Positions 9,121-17,634 of a DNA stretch of 64,000 nucleotides are shown one piece after another (the stretch's first letter is position 1; each line of letters begins with the position of its first letter). Under the pieces are notes generated by a model. The model ran no database searches and had not been told where the DNA came from. It worked only from the letters and a program-made list of their open reading frames with translations. This DNA comes from Streptomyces sp. R28 (lineage in GTDB: Bacteria > Actinomycetota > Actinomycetes > Streptomycetales > Streptomycetaceae), in assembly GCF_041052385.1 (NCBI RefSeq), contig NZ_CP163439.1:6871001-6935000 (forward strand). The letters run 5' to 3'. The position numbers were made by a program, and so were the translations under genes.

Positions 9121-9188
9121 GGAACCGGATGTTCATGGGCTCGCGTCAATGGGCCGGTGAAGGTCCGTCCCGTGAGCGGCGGCCGCCG
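9121..9188 (+). repeat. Left copy of a direct repeat flanking the accessory island
   Basis: 68 bases that match 12523-12595 with about 60 identities and one 5-base gap, by hand alignment. Both copies follow a terminator hairpin. Together they bracket 9189-12522. Confidence 0.75.
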
Positions 9189-9226
9189 TCTCGGCCCTTG
9201 GTGAGAAGGGGAGCCGGAACGAGGGT

Positions 9227-9517
9227 TCAGAGGTAGTCGAACGGCGGGATGATCCGCGTGATCGCAATGAGGCGCAACCGGGGCACCGGAAGCGCATAGA
9301 ACCAGCCATCGGACAGCAGCGGGATACGGCGCACGCCTCCGGGCACGCCGCGCCGGGGTCCCTCGCCGATGTCCGTCACATCGACGCCCACCTCGGCGAG
9401 GGCGACCAGTTCCGCCGCCAGGCGCTCGACCTCCTCGACGATGTGCTGTGGGAACCCGGCAGCCACGTGTTCGGCGTCCGGGTCATACTCCCAGCGCCAG
9501 GCCTCTTCGTCCCCCAT
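9227..9517 (-). CDS. Small RelE-like protein, possible toxin
   Basis: A 96-residue protein starting MGDEEAWRWEYDPDAE. A predicted helix (HIVEEVERLAAELVALAE) is followed by strands that end in LIAITRIIPPFDYL, the shape of small RelE/ParE-like toxins. The ATG at 9517 lies 4 bases after the stop of the upstream gene, so the two are translationally coupled. The pairing with a DUF6247 protein fits a toxin-antitoxin module. The family assignment is inferred from pattern only; catalytic residues cannot be named. Confidence 0.6.
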   Translation of the reverse strand: MGDEEAWRWEYDPDAEHVAAGFPQHIVEEVERLAAELVALAEVGVDVTDIGEGPRRGVPGGVRRIPLLSDGWFYALPVPRLRLIAITRIIPPFDYL

Positions 9518-9521
9518 TGCG

Positions 9522-9896
9522 TCACACGCCCTCTGCCCGCTCGACCCCGGCCTCAGCACACGCCATGTCGAGGATCCGGCCGATCTCGGCCGCGATGGTC
9601 CGGGCTTCCTCCAGTCTCTCGGTGGTAGCGGCCCGTGCCTCCAGGGAGCGAAGCCTGGCGGCCCGCTCGGGATGGCGCTCCAGAGCCACGTACACCGCCC
9701 ACTGCCCCACAAAACGGCGCATCGGAGCCGCGCTGACCTGCTCACGCGCCTGCTGGAGAGCCGCAGACCGTTCGGCGTCGAATGTGGATAGGGCATCGGG
9801 TGCCAGTTGCGCGAGGGTGGCCCGTAGATCCTCTGGCGTACTGGCCGGCTGGGCGGCGACGGAGTCGCCGGAGCCAGGCTGTGCGGCGGTGCTCAT
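9522..9896 (-). CDS. DUF6247-like protein, possible antitoxin
   Basis: A 124-residue protein. A disordered N-terminus precedes TPEDLRATLAQLAPDALSTFD, then helices with DAERSAALQQA and a C-terminal region rich in Ala, Glu and Arg. The layout agrees with the DUF6247 family, small actinobacterial proteins often encoded next to RelE-like partners. The ATG at 9896 is preceded by GAGGGG at 7 bases spacing. It forms a two-gene operon with the RelE-like gene. Family recall, not a search, supports the name. Confidence 0.6.
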   Translation of the reverse strand: MSTAAQPGSGDSVAAQPASTPEDLRATLAQLAPDALSTFDAERSAALQQAREQVSAAPMRRFVGQWAVYVALERHPERAARLRSLEARAATTERLEEARTIAAEIGRILDMACAEAGVERAEGV

Positions 9897-9985
9897 GTGC
9901 GGTCCCCTCGGCGCGGTACGGCGGTCTGCCCAGTGCCCGCCAGCGTACCCGCGAGGCTGCGGTGCGGGCTGCGCCTGTGGACGAC

Positions 9986-10419
9986 TCACGCCTCGCCCCC
10001 GTTCACCTTCGGAGAGACGCTGAACCACACGGCCTTGCCGTACGGGTAATCCCGCACGCCCCATTGATCGGCGCACGTCTCGACAATGCCGAGTCCCGGT
10101 CCGCGCTCGTCGTCACCGGAGGCGGTGAGTGGAGTCGGCGCGCCTGAGCCGTGGTCCCACACGGTGACCCGGAAGTCGTCCGTGGTGCGCTCCATGCTGA
10201 CGTGCGCTCCATGCTGACGTAGGCCTCCGTGGCGGAGTGCCGGTAGGCGTTGGTGACGACCTCTGAGACGAGCAACTCCACCGTGTCCACGATGCAGTTG
10301 AGTCTGGCGGCGGCGAGGATGCTGCGGATCGTCGCCCGGACCACGCGGACGGCGCGGGGGTCGTGAGGGATGGAGAGACCGTACGTCCAGAGGGGCTGGG
10401 GGGTTTCGGGCGTGCGCAT
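9986..10419 (-). pseudogene. Frameshifted HATPase / anti-sigma-like protein
   Basis: The N-terminal part (from ATG 10419, with GGAGG 7 bases upstream) reads HDPRAVRVVRATIR then LLVSEVVTNAYRHS, the N box of RsbW/SpoIIAB-like HATPase domains. The rest (DFRVTVWDHG, GLGIVETCADQWG) continues in another frame down to 9986. The break is an exact 17-base tandem duplication (10185-10201 and 10202-10218). Removing one unit joins the two halves into a complete domain reading ...EAYVSMERTTDD.... The intact gene would be an anti-sigma-type kinase, as seen divergent to HTH-DUF397 pairs in abaA/whiJ-like loci. Confidence 0.85.
10185..10218. repeat. 17-bp exact tandem duplication
   Basis: GTGCGCTCCATGCTGAC occurs twice back to back (10185-10201, 10202-10218). 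Because 17 is not a multiple of three it shifts the frame of the HATPase gene that contains it. Confidence 0.97.
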
Positions 10420-10554
10420 GTGGCAGCCTCCAGGATGAGTGCCTTGCGTGACTGTCTCAGCACTGAAGGTAGCGGTACTGGTTGCGGGTTCTCAACCTGC
10501 TTGTGGAATTGCCTGCCAAGTGATTGCGTGCATGCGTTGAGGTGAGGAGGGGTG

Positions 10555-11436
10555 ATGGGACTCAGGGCGAACCCCACGTACCGGCAACGGCGGTACGGGT
10601 CCGAGATTCGTGCTGTACGTGAGGGGGCAGGGCTCACCGCGACCCGGGCTGCTGAGGTGATGGGGATGAATGCCTCACACATCAGCACCGTGGAGTCCGG
10701 TCGTACGGGGCTGTCTGCGGATCGACTCCGCCTCCTCGCTGCTGCTGGTTGCGAAGACTCTACCTATGTTGAGGCGCTGGTCGAGCTGGGGCAAGCGGAC
10801 GGTAAGGGCTGGTGGACGGAGTACCGGGAGCGTGCTCGACCCTCGTTGCTCGACTTGGCGGAACTGGAGGACGCGGCGACCGAAGTAATCAACTATGAAC
10901 CGCTGTTCGTGCCGGGGCTGCTGCAGACCCGGGCGTACGCCGCGGCCATCCACCAATGTGGATACGCGCGCGCCACGAGTCAGGAGCATGAACTGGCCGT
11001 CGACTTCCGCATGCAACGCCAGCGTGTGCTCGCGGGCGAGCGCCCGACGCACCTTCACGCGATCGTCCATGAGGCCGCTCTGCACCCGTCGCTTGGAGAT
11101 CCGGGCATCATGCGGGAGCAACTACAGCGACTGATCGAGGTGTCCCGGCTGCCTCACGTGACGCTCCAGGTGCTGCCGTTCGATGGTCCGGTGCCGTTCG
11201 GTACGTCGTTCACGCTCATCGTCCCCTCCGTGCGACGGCTCGGCACCGTGATCGTGTCGCACATCGAGAAGTCGCTGTACCTGGGGGACGCCGAAGCCCT
11301 TGCCAGATACGAAGAGTTGTTCGCTAGCCTTCGAGCGGTGGCGCTCTCTCCGGTGGACGCGGGGGTCCCTCCCGAGGGGCATGCCACCAAGGACTCGCTG
11401 GGGTTGATCCAGCGGCTCCTGTATCCGTTGCTCTAG
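10555..11436 (+). CDS. Helix-turn-helix regulator with DUF5753 domain (WhiJ-like)
   Basis: A 293-residue DNA-binding regulator. The XRE-type HTH is at about residues 15-70 (REGAGLTATRAAEVMGMNASHISTVESGR), followed by a DUF5753 domain with LFVPGLLQTRAYA and later IEKSLYLGDAEALARYEELF. GAGGAGG lies just upstream; I prefer the ATG at 10555 over the GTG at 10552. The next gene encodes a DUF397 protein and the divergent gene an HATPase, the classic three-gene arrangement of the S. coelicolor abaA/whiJ families, whose members influence development and antibiotic production. The ligand and DNA targets are unknown. Confidence 0.92.
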   Translation: MGLRANPTYRQRRYGSEIRAVREGAGLTATRAAEVMGMNASHISTVESGRTGLSADRLRLLAAAGCEDSTYVEALVELGQADGKGWWTEYRERARPSLLDLAELEDAATEVINYEPLFVPGLLQTRAYAAAIHQCGYARATSQEHELAVDFRMQRQRVLAGERPTHLHAIVHEAALHPSLGDPGIMREQLQRLIEVSRLPHVTLQVLPFDGPVPFGTSFTLIVPSVRRLGTVIVSHIEKSLYLGDAEALARYEELFASLRAVALSPVDAGVPPEGHATKDSLGLIQRLLYPLL

Positions 11437-11446
11437 GAAGGCGTGC

Positions 11447-11641
11447 ATGACTCAGCTCAGGTGGCAGAAGTCCAGCTTCAGTGAGGGAGGAGCGGACACC
11501 TGCGTAGAAGTCGCGCTCGACTCTGCCGGATGCCTCCGCTTGCGTGAGAGCGACACTCCCAGCGCCGTCATTGCCCCGGCCCAGTCTGCTCTCGCGGCGC
11601 TGATCGACCGGCTCAAGGAGCAGGCATCGTCCGGCAGTTGA
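11447..11641 (+). CDS. DUF397 domain protein (BldB/AbaA-ORFD-like)
   Basis: A 64-residue protein with the family landmarks WQKSSFSEGGADTCVEVA and LRESDTPSAV. DUF397 proteins are small partners of HTH-DUF5753 regulators. GGAAGG lies 5 bases before the ATG, and the gene begins 10 bases after its partner's stop, so they are one operon. Confidence 0.92.
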   Translation: MTQLRWQKSSFSEGGADTCVEVALDSAGCLRLRESDTPSAVIAPAQSALAALIDRLKEQASSGS

Positions 11642-11898
11642 TCTGGCTGGGGTGAAGTCCCGGCGCGGTGGTCCAGCCTATGTCTTCTACTCGATTGTCA
11701 CGGTGGAAGAGGCTCGGATCTGGCTCCGTCTGTGCGTCGGTTGGAGATTTTGTCTGGCGGTTTCAATCGATGATAGGGCGTTTCATGACAACAGGAGGCC
11801 CGGGATGGCCTGCTCCAGGCCTCCAGTTCGCCTGGACGAATTCGTCGGGGCGTCAAACCCTGTAGACGGTCATGCGGTAACGATCCACTGCATCGGCT
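11642..11898. other. Intergenic region, no gene recognised
   Basis: Lower GC than the neighbours and no open frame with streptomycete codon use. I see no promoter, repeat or conserved motif. Confidence 0.5.
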
Positions 11899-12388
11899 TC
11901 AGGCTGCTGGACTCTTGCCGCACAGTGCCTGTCCATTGACGGTCTTCGCATAACAATCCGGCCACCCTGCCTCTTTGGAGGATATGTAGGTCTTGTGGCC
12001 CTTGCGAAGGTCATTCACGAAGACGGCAGGCGATTCGGAGCAGTAGCGTCCCGCCGGGGCCTTCTCCAGCGCCTTGGCTTGGCCGAGGCCGTAACCGGCC
12101 AGGTTATTTTCGAGGTTGGCGATCTTTCGCCGTAAGAAGCCCAGAGGTGAGAGTACTTGTTCTTGCATGTGGCAAGAGTTATGGCCTTGTTCGGGCCGTT
12201 CCGTTGAAGGCATTTTCCGGTGGCGGGCTCTTGAAATGGCACGCGGTACCGGATTCAGCTGGTGATGCGGGCCCCAGCAATGTAAACCTGAGAGCAAGTG
12301 CAGCGCTGCTTGCGACAGTTGCGGCCTTGCCGAAGATTCTCACAGTGGCCAACCGATCTATCGGCGGGGGCCCTGTTTGCGTGTGCAT
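11899..12388 (-). pseudogene. Decayed secreted protein gene
   Basis: Three frames must be joined. From ATG 12388 (GAAAGG upstream) a signal-peptide-like stretch runs through KAATVASSAALALRFTLL. The sense then moves to a frame reading ATGKCLQRNGPNKAITLATC and KYSHLWASYGER, and then to a third reading IANLENNLAGYGL through to GQALCGKSPAA and a stop at 11899. The K-C-L-Q and I-T-L-A-T-C spacing is reminiscent of ricin-type beta-trefoil repeats, but that is a weak inference. At least two frameshifts make it a pseudogene unless they are sequencing errors. Confidence 0.5.
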
Positions 12389-12478
12389 GACCATCCTTTC
12401 GCCGGACTCGATCACTCGGCAAGAAAATGAAGCAGCTTTGAGCTTCGCGGTCTCATTGAATGAGTGCACCCCAAGGCG

Positions 12479-12513
12479 AAGGCCCGTGCACACAAGACGT
12501 GTGCACGGGCCTT
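12479..12513. terminator. Terminator of transporter operon 2
   Basis: A perfect 15-bp stem (12479-12493 and 12499-12513) with a 5-base loop begins 95 bases beyond the stop of the last ATPase gene of the - strand operon. Confidence 0.85.
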
Positions 12514-12522
12514 CGTTCGCCG

Positions 12523-12595
12523 GGAACCGGACGTTCCTGGGAACGGCTCGGGTCAATAGGCCGGCGAAAGTCCGTTCCGTGAGCGGCGGCCGACG
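12523..12595 (+). repeat. Right copy of the direct repeat flanking the accessory island
   Basis: Counterpart of 9121-9188, about 88% identical outside a 5-base insertion (12541-12545). It lies between the operon 2 terminator and the operon 2 stop codon. Confidence 0.75.
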
Positions 12596-12607
12596 GAAAG
12601 GGGTGCG

Positions 12608-13654
12608 TCAGACCGCCGGCTGCGAGTCCTTGGAGAGGCGCGGCGCGGGGACCGTGTCCGCCGTCTCCGGGTAGTGGCAGGCCGTCAGATGGCCGGGCTT
12701 GTTGCCCTCGACCTGGACCAGCGGCGGGGCCTCGGTCGCGCACTTCTCCGTCGCCTTCCAGCAGCGGGTGCGGAAGCGGCAGCCGGAGGGCGGGTTGATG
12801 GGCGAAGGGACGTCGCCCTGGAGGCGGATGCGCTCGCGGGCGGGGGTCTCGTCCACGGTCGCCTCGGGCACGGCGGACAGCAGCGCCCGGGTGTAGGGGT
12901 GGCGCGGGTTGCCGTACAGGTCGTCGCGGTCGGCGATCTCGACGATCTTGCCGAGGTACATGACCGCGACGCGATGTGAGAAGTGCCGTACGACGGCCAG
13001 GTCGTGGGCGATGAACAGGAAGGCGATGCCCAGCTCCTGCTGCACCTTCTGCAGCAGGTTCACGACCTGCGCCTGGATGGAGACGTCGAGGGCCGAGACC
13101 GGCTCGTCCGCCACGATCAGCTTCGGCTCCAGGGCCAGGGCCCGGGCGACGCCGATGCGCTGGCGCTGGCCGCCGGAGAACTCGTGCGGGAAGCGGTTGT
13201 AGTGCTCCGGGTTGAGGCCGACGATCTCCAGCAGCTCACGGACGCGCTTCTCGCGGCCGCCGGCCGGGTTGATGTCGTTGATCTCCATCGGGCCGGCGAT
13301 GATCTTGCCGACCGTGTGCCGCGGGTTCAGCGAGGCGTACGGGTCCTGGAAGATCATCTGGATCTCGGAGCGGACCGGCGCCAGCTGCTTGCGGTTGGCG
13401 TGCGTGATGTCCTTGCCCTGGTACAAGATCTTGCCGGCCGTCGGCTCCAGGAGGCGCGTGATCAGGCGGCCCGTCGTCGACTTGCCGCAGCCGGACTCGC
13501 CGACCAGGCCGAGGCTCTCGCCCTCGCCGACCTGGAAGTCCAGGCCGTCGACGGCCTGGACGTGGCCGACCGTGCGGCGGATCGGAAAACCGCCCTTGAT
13601 CGGGAAGTGTTTGGTCAGCCCGGAGACGTCCAGGAGGGGAGTGGTGCTGCTCAT
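12608..13654 (-). CDS. Oligopeptide ABC transporter ATP-binding protein (OppF type), operon 2
   Basis: Last gene of operon 2, 348 residues. Walker A GESGCGKST at 52-60, signature FSGGQRQR at 159-166, Walker B LIVADEP at 179-185, and a C-terminal GCRFRTRC motif. It closely matches the ATPase at 5274-6413, with the run from REKRVRELLEIVGL to AHDLAVVRHFS essentially identical. That paralogue has a longer N-terminus. The start is ATG at 13654, 26 bases after the OppD-type gene. Confidence 0.95.
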   Translation of the reverse strand: MSSTTPLLDVSGLTKHFPIKGGFPIRRTVGHVQAVDGLDFQVGEGESLGLVGESGCGKSTTGRLITRLLEPTAGKILYQGKDITHANRKQLAPVRSEIQMIFQDPYASLNPRHTVGKIIAGPMEINDINPAGGREKRVRELLEIVGLNPEHYNRFPHEFSGGQRQRIGVARALALEPKLIVADEPVSALDVSIQAQVVNLLQKVQQELGIAFLFIAHDLAVVRHFSHRVAVMYLGKIVEIADRDDLYGNPRHPYTRALLSAVPEATVDETPARERIRLQGDVPSPINPPSGCRFRTRCWKATEKCATEAPPLVQVEGNKPGHLTACHYPETADTVPAPRLSKDSQPAV

Positions 13655-13680
13655 GGTGGTGAAATCCCGTCTCTTGTACG

Positions 13681-14718
13681 TCAGTTGGCGGCGCTGCCGG
13701 CCAGGTCGGAGAAGTACTCGCCGCGCTGTTCGGCGGTGAGGTGGCAGGCGGAGCCGCGTCCGTCGACGATCTCCAGCAGCGGACGCTCCGACGAGCACAG
13801 GCCTCCGTCGACCTTCTCGGCGAAGGTGCACCGCGGGTGGAAACGGCAGCCCGACGGCGGGTTCAGCAGCGACGGCGGCGATCCCGGGATCGGGTTCAGC
13901 GGCACGTCCACCGGGTGGTCCAGGCTCGGCATGGAGCTGAGCAGGCCCCAGGTGTAGGGGTGCTGCGGGTCGCGCAGCACCTCCTTCTTCGTGCCGCGCT
14001 CCACGCACCGGCCGCCGTACATCACCAGCACGTCGTCCGCGATGTCGGCGATGACACCGAGGTCGTGCGTGATGAAGATGATCGCCGTGCCGAACTCCTT
14101 CTGGAGGTCCTTCAGGAGGTCCATGATCTGGGCCTGAACCGTCACGTCGAGTGCCGTGGTCGGCTCGTCGGCGATCAGCAGTTCCGGGTCGCACACCAGC
14201 GCCATCGCGATCATCGCGCGCTGGCGCATACCGCCGGAGAACTGGTGCGGGTAGTCGTCCACACGGACTTCCGGCTGCGGGATCCCGACCCGCCTGAGCA
14301 TCTCGATCGCCCGGTCCCGGGCCGCCTTCTTGGAGCAGCCCGTGTGCTTGCGGTACGTCTCACCGATCTGCTTGCCGATGGTGTGGTACGGCGACAGGGA
14401 GGTCAGCGCGTCCTGGAAGATCATCGACATCTTGTTGCCGCGGAGCTTCTCCAGCTTCTTCTCCGAGGCGCCGTTCAGCTCTTCGCCGTCCAGGGTGATC
14501 GAGCCCTCGACCTTGGTGCTGTCCGGGTTGTGCAGGCCCAGGATGGTCAGGTTGGTGACCGACTTGCCGGACCCGGACTCGCCCACGATGCCCAGCGTCT
14601 TGCCGCGTACGAGGTCGAAGGACAGACCGTCGACGGCCTTGACGGTGCCGTCCTCGGTCGAGAAGTGCACCTTCAAGTCCTTGATGGAGAGGAAGGGCTG
14701 CTGATCGGTGCTCGTCAC
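13681..14718 (-). CDS. Oligopeptide ABC transporter ATP-binding protein (OppD type), operon 2
   Basis: 345 residues, with Walker A GESGSGKS near 50-57, signature FSGGMRQR, Walker B LLIADEP and the C-terminal GCRFHPRC extension. GTG start at 14718 with CTGGAG upstream. Partner of the following ATPase; paralogue of 4175-5236. Confidence 0.95.
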   Translation of the reverse strand: MTSTDQQPFLSIKDLKVHFSTEDGTVKAVDGLSFDLVRGKTLGIVGESGSGKSVTNLTILGLHNPDSTKVEGSITLDGEELNGASEKKLEKLRGNKMSMIFQDALTSLSPYHTIGKQIGETYRKHTGCSKKAARDRAIEMLRRVGIPQPEVRVDDYPHQFSGGMRQRAMIAMALVCDPELLIADEPTTALDVTVQAQIMDLLKDLQKEFGTAIIFITHDLGVIADIADDVLVMYGGRCVERGTKKEVLRDPQHPYTWGLLSSMPSLDHPVDVPLNPIPGSPPSLLNPPSGCRFHPRCTFAEKVDGGLCSSERPLLEIVDGRGSACHLTAEQRGEYFSDLAGSAAN

Positions 14719-14767
14719 GGGGACGCTCCAGTGAGGGGTGATGCGGGGTAGCTGGTGGGGGCGGGGG

Positions 14768-15748
14768 TCAGGCGAGCCTGATGCGTGGGTCGATGAGGGC
14801 GTAGCAGGCGTCGACGACGATGTTGGCGAGGACGACGAAGGCGGCGGTGATCACCATCACGCCGAGCAGCATGGGCAGGTCGTTGCTGTACACGGACTTG
14901 ATGGAGAGCATGCCGATGCCCTGGATGCTGAAGGTCTTCTCGGTGATCATGCCGCCGCCGAGGAGGACGCCCACGTCGATGCCGAAGATGGTGACGATCG
15001 GCCCCATCGCGCCACGCCAGGCGAAGCGGAAGAACACGTTCGAACGGGACAGGCCCTTGGCCCGGGCCGTTCGGACGTAGTCCTCCTGGAGCTGCTCGAC
15101 CATCTGGGAGCGGGTCATACGGGTGTAGTTGGCGGTGAAGATCAGCGCCAGGATCAGCCAGGGGAGCAGCAGTCCGCTGAACCATGCGCCCGGGTCGTCG
15201 GTGAAAGGCGTGTACCCGGGCTGGTCCAGGACCTGCCACTGGTACACGAGGAGGTACAGAGCCAGCGTGCCCACGAAGTAGATCTGCATCGACGAGGCGA
15301 CCAGCGAGGCGCTGCTGGCGATCTTGTCCAGGGGCTTGCCCTGCTTCACGGCGGCCAGCATGCCGGTGCCGACTCCGAAGACCAGGTACACCACGGACGA
15401 GCCGAGGAACAGGGAGAACGTCGTCGGGAACCGGTCGAGGATGGTGGCCAGGACAGGCTCGCGGTTGACAAAGGAGTAGCCGAGGCACGGCGCGTCGCAG
15501 TGACCGAAGCCCGGGTACTCACGGCCGAGGAAGATGCCCGAGAGCCAGTGCCAGAACTGGACCGGCATCGGGTCCGAGATCCCCATGTTGTGGCGGATCA
15601 GCTCCAGCGTCTCCGGGGTGCAGAGCTTGCCGCAGGCGATCCGGGCCGGGTCGCGCGGCACCGCGTAGAAGAGCATGAACGTGACCGCGCTGATGATCAG
15701 CAGCGTGATCACGGCGCCGAGGAGCCGGCGGACTAGGAAGCGAAGCAT
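14768..15748 (-). CDS. Oligopeptide ABC transporter permease (DppB/OppB type), operon 2
   Basis: 326 residues beginning MLRFLVRRLLGAV, with five to six predicted membrane helices and the EAA loop (VRTARAKGLSRS) near 224-235. The ATG at 15748 has AGGAAAG upstream. Same length and same N-terminus as the operon 1 permease at 3145-4125. Confidence 0.93.
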   Translation of the reverse strand: MLRFLVRRLLGAVITLLIISAVTFMLFYAVPRDPARIACGKLCTPETLELIRHNMGISDPMPVQFWHWLSGIFLGREYPGFGHCDAPCLGYSFVNREPVLATILDRFPTTFSLFLGSSVVYLVFGVGTGMLAAVKQGKPLDKIASSASLVASSMQIYFVGTLALYLLVYQWQVLDQPGYTPFTDDPGAWFSGLLLPWLILALIFTANYTRMTRSQMVEQLQEDYVRTARAKGLSRSNVFFRFAWRGAMGPIVTIFGIDVGVLLGGGMITEKTFSIQGIGMLSIKSVYSNDLPMLLGVMVITAAFVVLANIVVDACYALIDPRIRLA

Positions 15749-15870
15749 GGGGAGTGGCTTTCCTGGGAGGGCCGTCGTAAGGAGGGGCCCGGCCGGGGTT
15801 TCCGGGGGCCACGGTGGACGAGCCGAGGGTGGGGCGGCACCGTGGCGCCGCCCCACCTCTCAGGTGTGGA

Positions 15871-17634
15871 TCAGGACTTGACGTACATCTTGTAGAGCAT
15901 GCTGCCGTCGAAGTTCGGGTCCATCTTGACGTTGCCGAGCTTGGAGCCGTGCATGTAGATGCGGCGCATGTACACATCGGGGACGAAGGCGGCGGTCTCG
16001 GTGACCTGCTTGTCCAGGGCGGCCCACATCTTGTTGGCCTTGTCCTGATCGGTCTCGGCGGTCGCGGCCTTGATGGCGGCGTCGATGGCCGGGTCCTTCA
16101 GGTGCGAGTAGTTCTGGCCCTGGTCGACGACGTTCTTGCTGTCGAACAGCGGCTGGAACACCGAGTAACCGGTCGGCCAGTCGGAGGACCAGCCGCCCCA
16201 GTAGACGTCGAACTGGTTGTCGAGCTTGCCGACCTGGTCGTACCAGGTCGTGGAGTCGATGCCCTTCGTGACGACCTCGAAGCCGGCCGCCTTCAGGGCG
16301 TTCTCGACGACGACCTTGATCTTCGCCTGGGTCGGGTCGTTCTGGTAGGCGTAGACGACCTTGTAACCGGACTTGCCGGCCTTCTTCAGGATCGCCTTCG
16401 CGGCCTTCGGGTCGCCCGCCGGGTTCTTCAGCTTGCCCCAGACGTCCTGCGACTCGTAGCCGGCCACGAGCGGGCTCATGATGCCGGTCGCGTAGTCACC
16501 GCGGACCGCGCCACCCTGCAGCTGACGGATCGCGGCGGTCGGCCAGGCCTTGACGATGGCCTCGCGGACGGCCTTGTCCTTGACCCGGCCGGTGTTGATC
16601 CAGTAGACGCTGACGCCGCTGCCCAGCTCCGAGAAGACCCGGTCCTTGGCCTCGGTCTGCGCCTTCTGGATGCGCTCCTGCGGGATGGTGCGCCAGCTGG
16701 TGGCGTACTGGTCCTTGCCGGCGTCGGCCAGCAGACGGTCGATCGCCGTCAGCTGCTCGATGCCGAAGGTGAAGTCGAACTGGTCCGGGTAGGCGTTGCG
16801 GATCGGGTCCGTGGCCGGGTCCCAGTTCTCGTTGCGGACCAGGGTCATCGACTTGTCGGTGACGTGCGTCTTGACCTTGTAGGGGCCGCTGGAGACCGGC
16901 TTCTTGTCGTAGTCCTGCTTGGTGTCCTTCTTCACCGGGGTCGGCGCGTAGGAGTGCATCGCCAGGACGTAGTTGAAGTCGGGACGCGCCTCGGAGAGGC
17001 GGAAGGTGATGGTCTTCCCGCTGGTCTCGATCGACTTCAGGTGCTTGCCGCCGTACGGGCCCGGGTACGACTTGCGGTAGTCCGACGAGCCGGTCAGCCA
17101 GGCCTGGACGTAGAAGGCGCCCTCGGTGATGAAGTTGGCGAAGCAGCGCTCGATGCCGTGGCGGACGTCGTCGACAGTGATGTCGGAGCCGTCCTCCCAC
17201 TTGACGCCGTCCTTCAGGGTGAAGGACCAGGTCTTGCCGCCGTCCTTCATGGTGCCCGTGTCGGTGGCGAGGTCGCCGACCAGGGTCATGGAGCCGTCGT
17301 CCGCGATCTTGTAGCCGGTCAGCGTGCGGGAGAGGACCATCGCCGCGAGCGAGTTCCACGCGTAGTAGATGCGCTGCGGGTCGAGGTGCGAGAAGTCGTC
17401 GTCGTTCAGCAGGTAGACGGTGCCGCCCTTCTTCGCGCCGGAGACCTCCGGGGCCGGGCCCTTGGAGTCCTCGGCGGTGCCGATCTTGACGACGGTCGCG
17501 TCGGCCTTGGCCGCATCCTGCTTGCCGCCACCGCTGTTGCTGGTGGTGTCGCCGCTGCTGCACGCGGTGAGCACGGAGCTCGACGCCGCCACGACGCCCG
17601 TAGCTATCAGGAAGTTTCTACGCGAGAAGGACAT
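15871..17634 (-). CDS. Oligopeptide-binding lipoprotein with a Tat-type signal, operon 2
   Basis: Family 5 solute-binding protein, 587 residues. The signal reads MSFSRRNFLIATG and ends in the lipobox LTAC with Cys25. SRRNFLI is a good twin-arginine motif, so export by the Tat system followed by lipidation is predicted; Tat lipoproteins are known in Streptomyces. The binding domain follows to the C-terminus. The operon 1 paralogue (1258-3066) has an ordinary Sec signal. The tatB gene is at 53101-53559. Confidence 0.92.
   Translation of the reverse strand: MSFSRRNFLIATGVVAASSSVLTACSSGDTTSNSGGGKQDAAKADATVVKIGTAEDSKGPAPEVSGAKKGGTVYLLNDDDFSHLDPQRIYYAWNSLAAMVLSRTLTGYKIADDGSMTLVGDLATDTGTMKDGGKTWSFTLKDGVKWEDGSDITVDDVRHGIERCFANFITEGAFYVQAWLTGSSDYRKSYPGPYGGKHLKSIETSGKTITFRLSEARPDFNYVLAMHSYAPTPVKKDTKQDYDKKPVSSGPYKVKTHVTDKSMTLVRNENWDPATDPIRNAYPDQFDFTFGIEQLTAIDRLLADAGKDQYATSWRTIPQERIQKAQTEAKDRVFSELGSGVSVYWINTGRVKDKAVREAIVKAWPTAAIRQLQGGAVRGDYATGIMSPLVAGYESQDVWGKLKNPAGDPKAAKAILKKAGKSGYKVVYAYQNDPTQAKIKVVVENALKAAGFEVVTKGIDSTTWYDQVGKLDNQFDVYWGGWSSDWPTGYSVFQPLFDSKNVVDQGQNYSHLKDPAIDAAIKAATAETDQDKANKMWAALDKQVTETAAFVPDVYMRRIYMHGSKLGNVKMDPNFDGSMLYKMYVKS

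Noticed and set aside
8684..12600. Insertion sequence or prophage in the accessory island
   Set aside because: No transposase, integrase or terminal inverted repeat was found; only the degenerate direct repeats remain.
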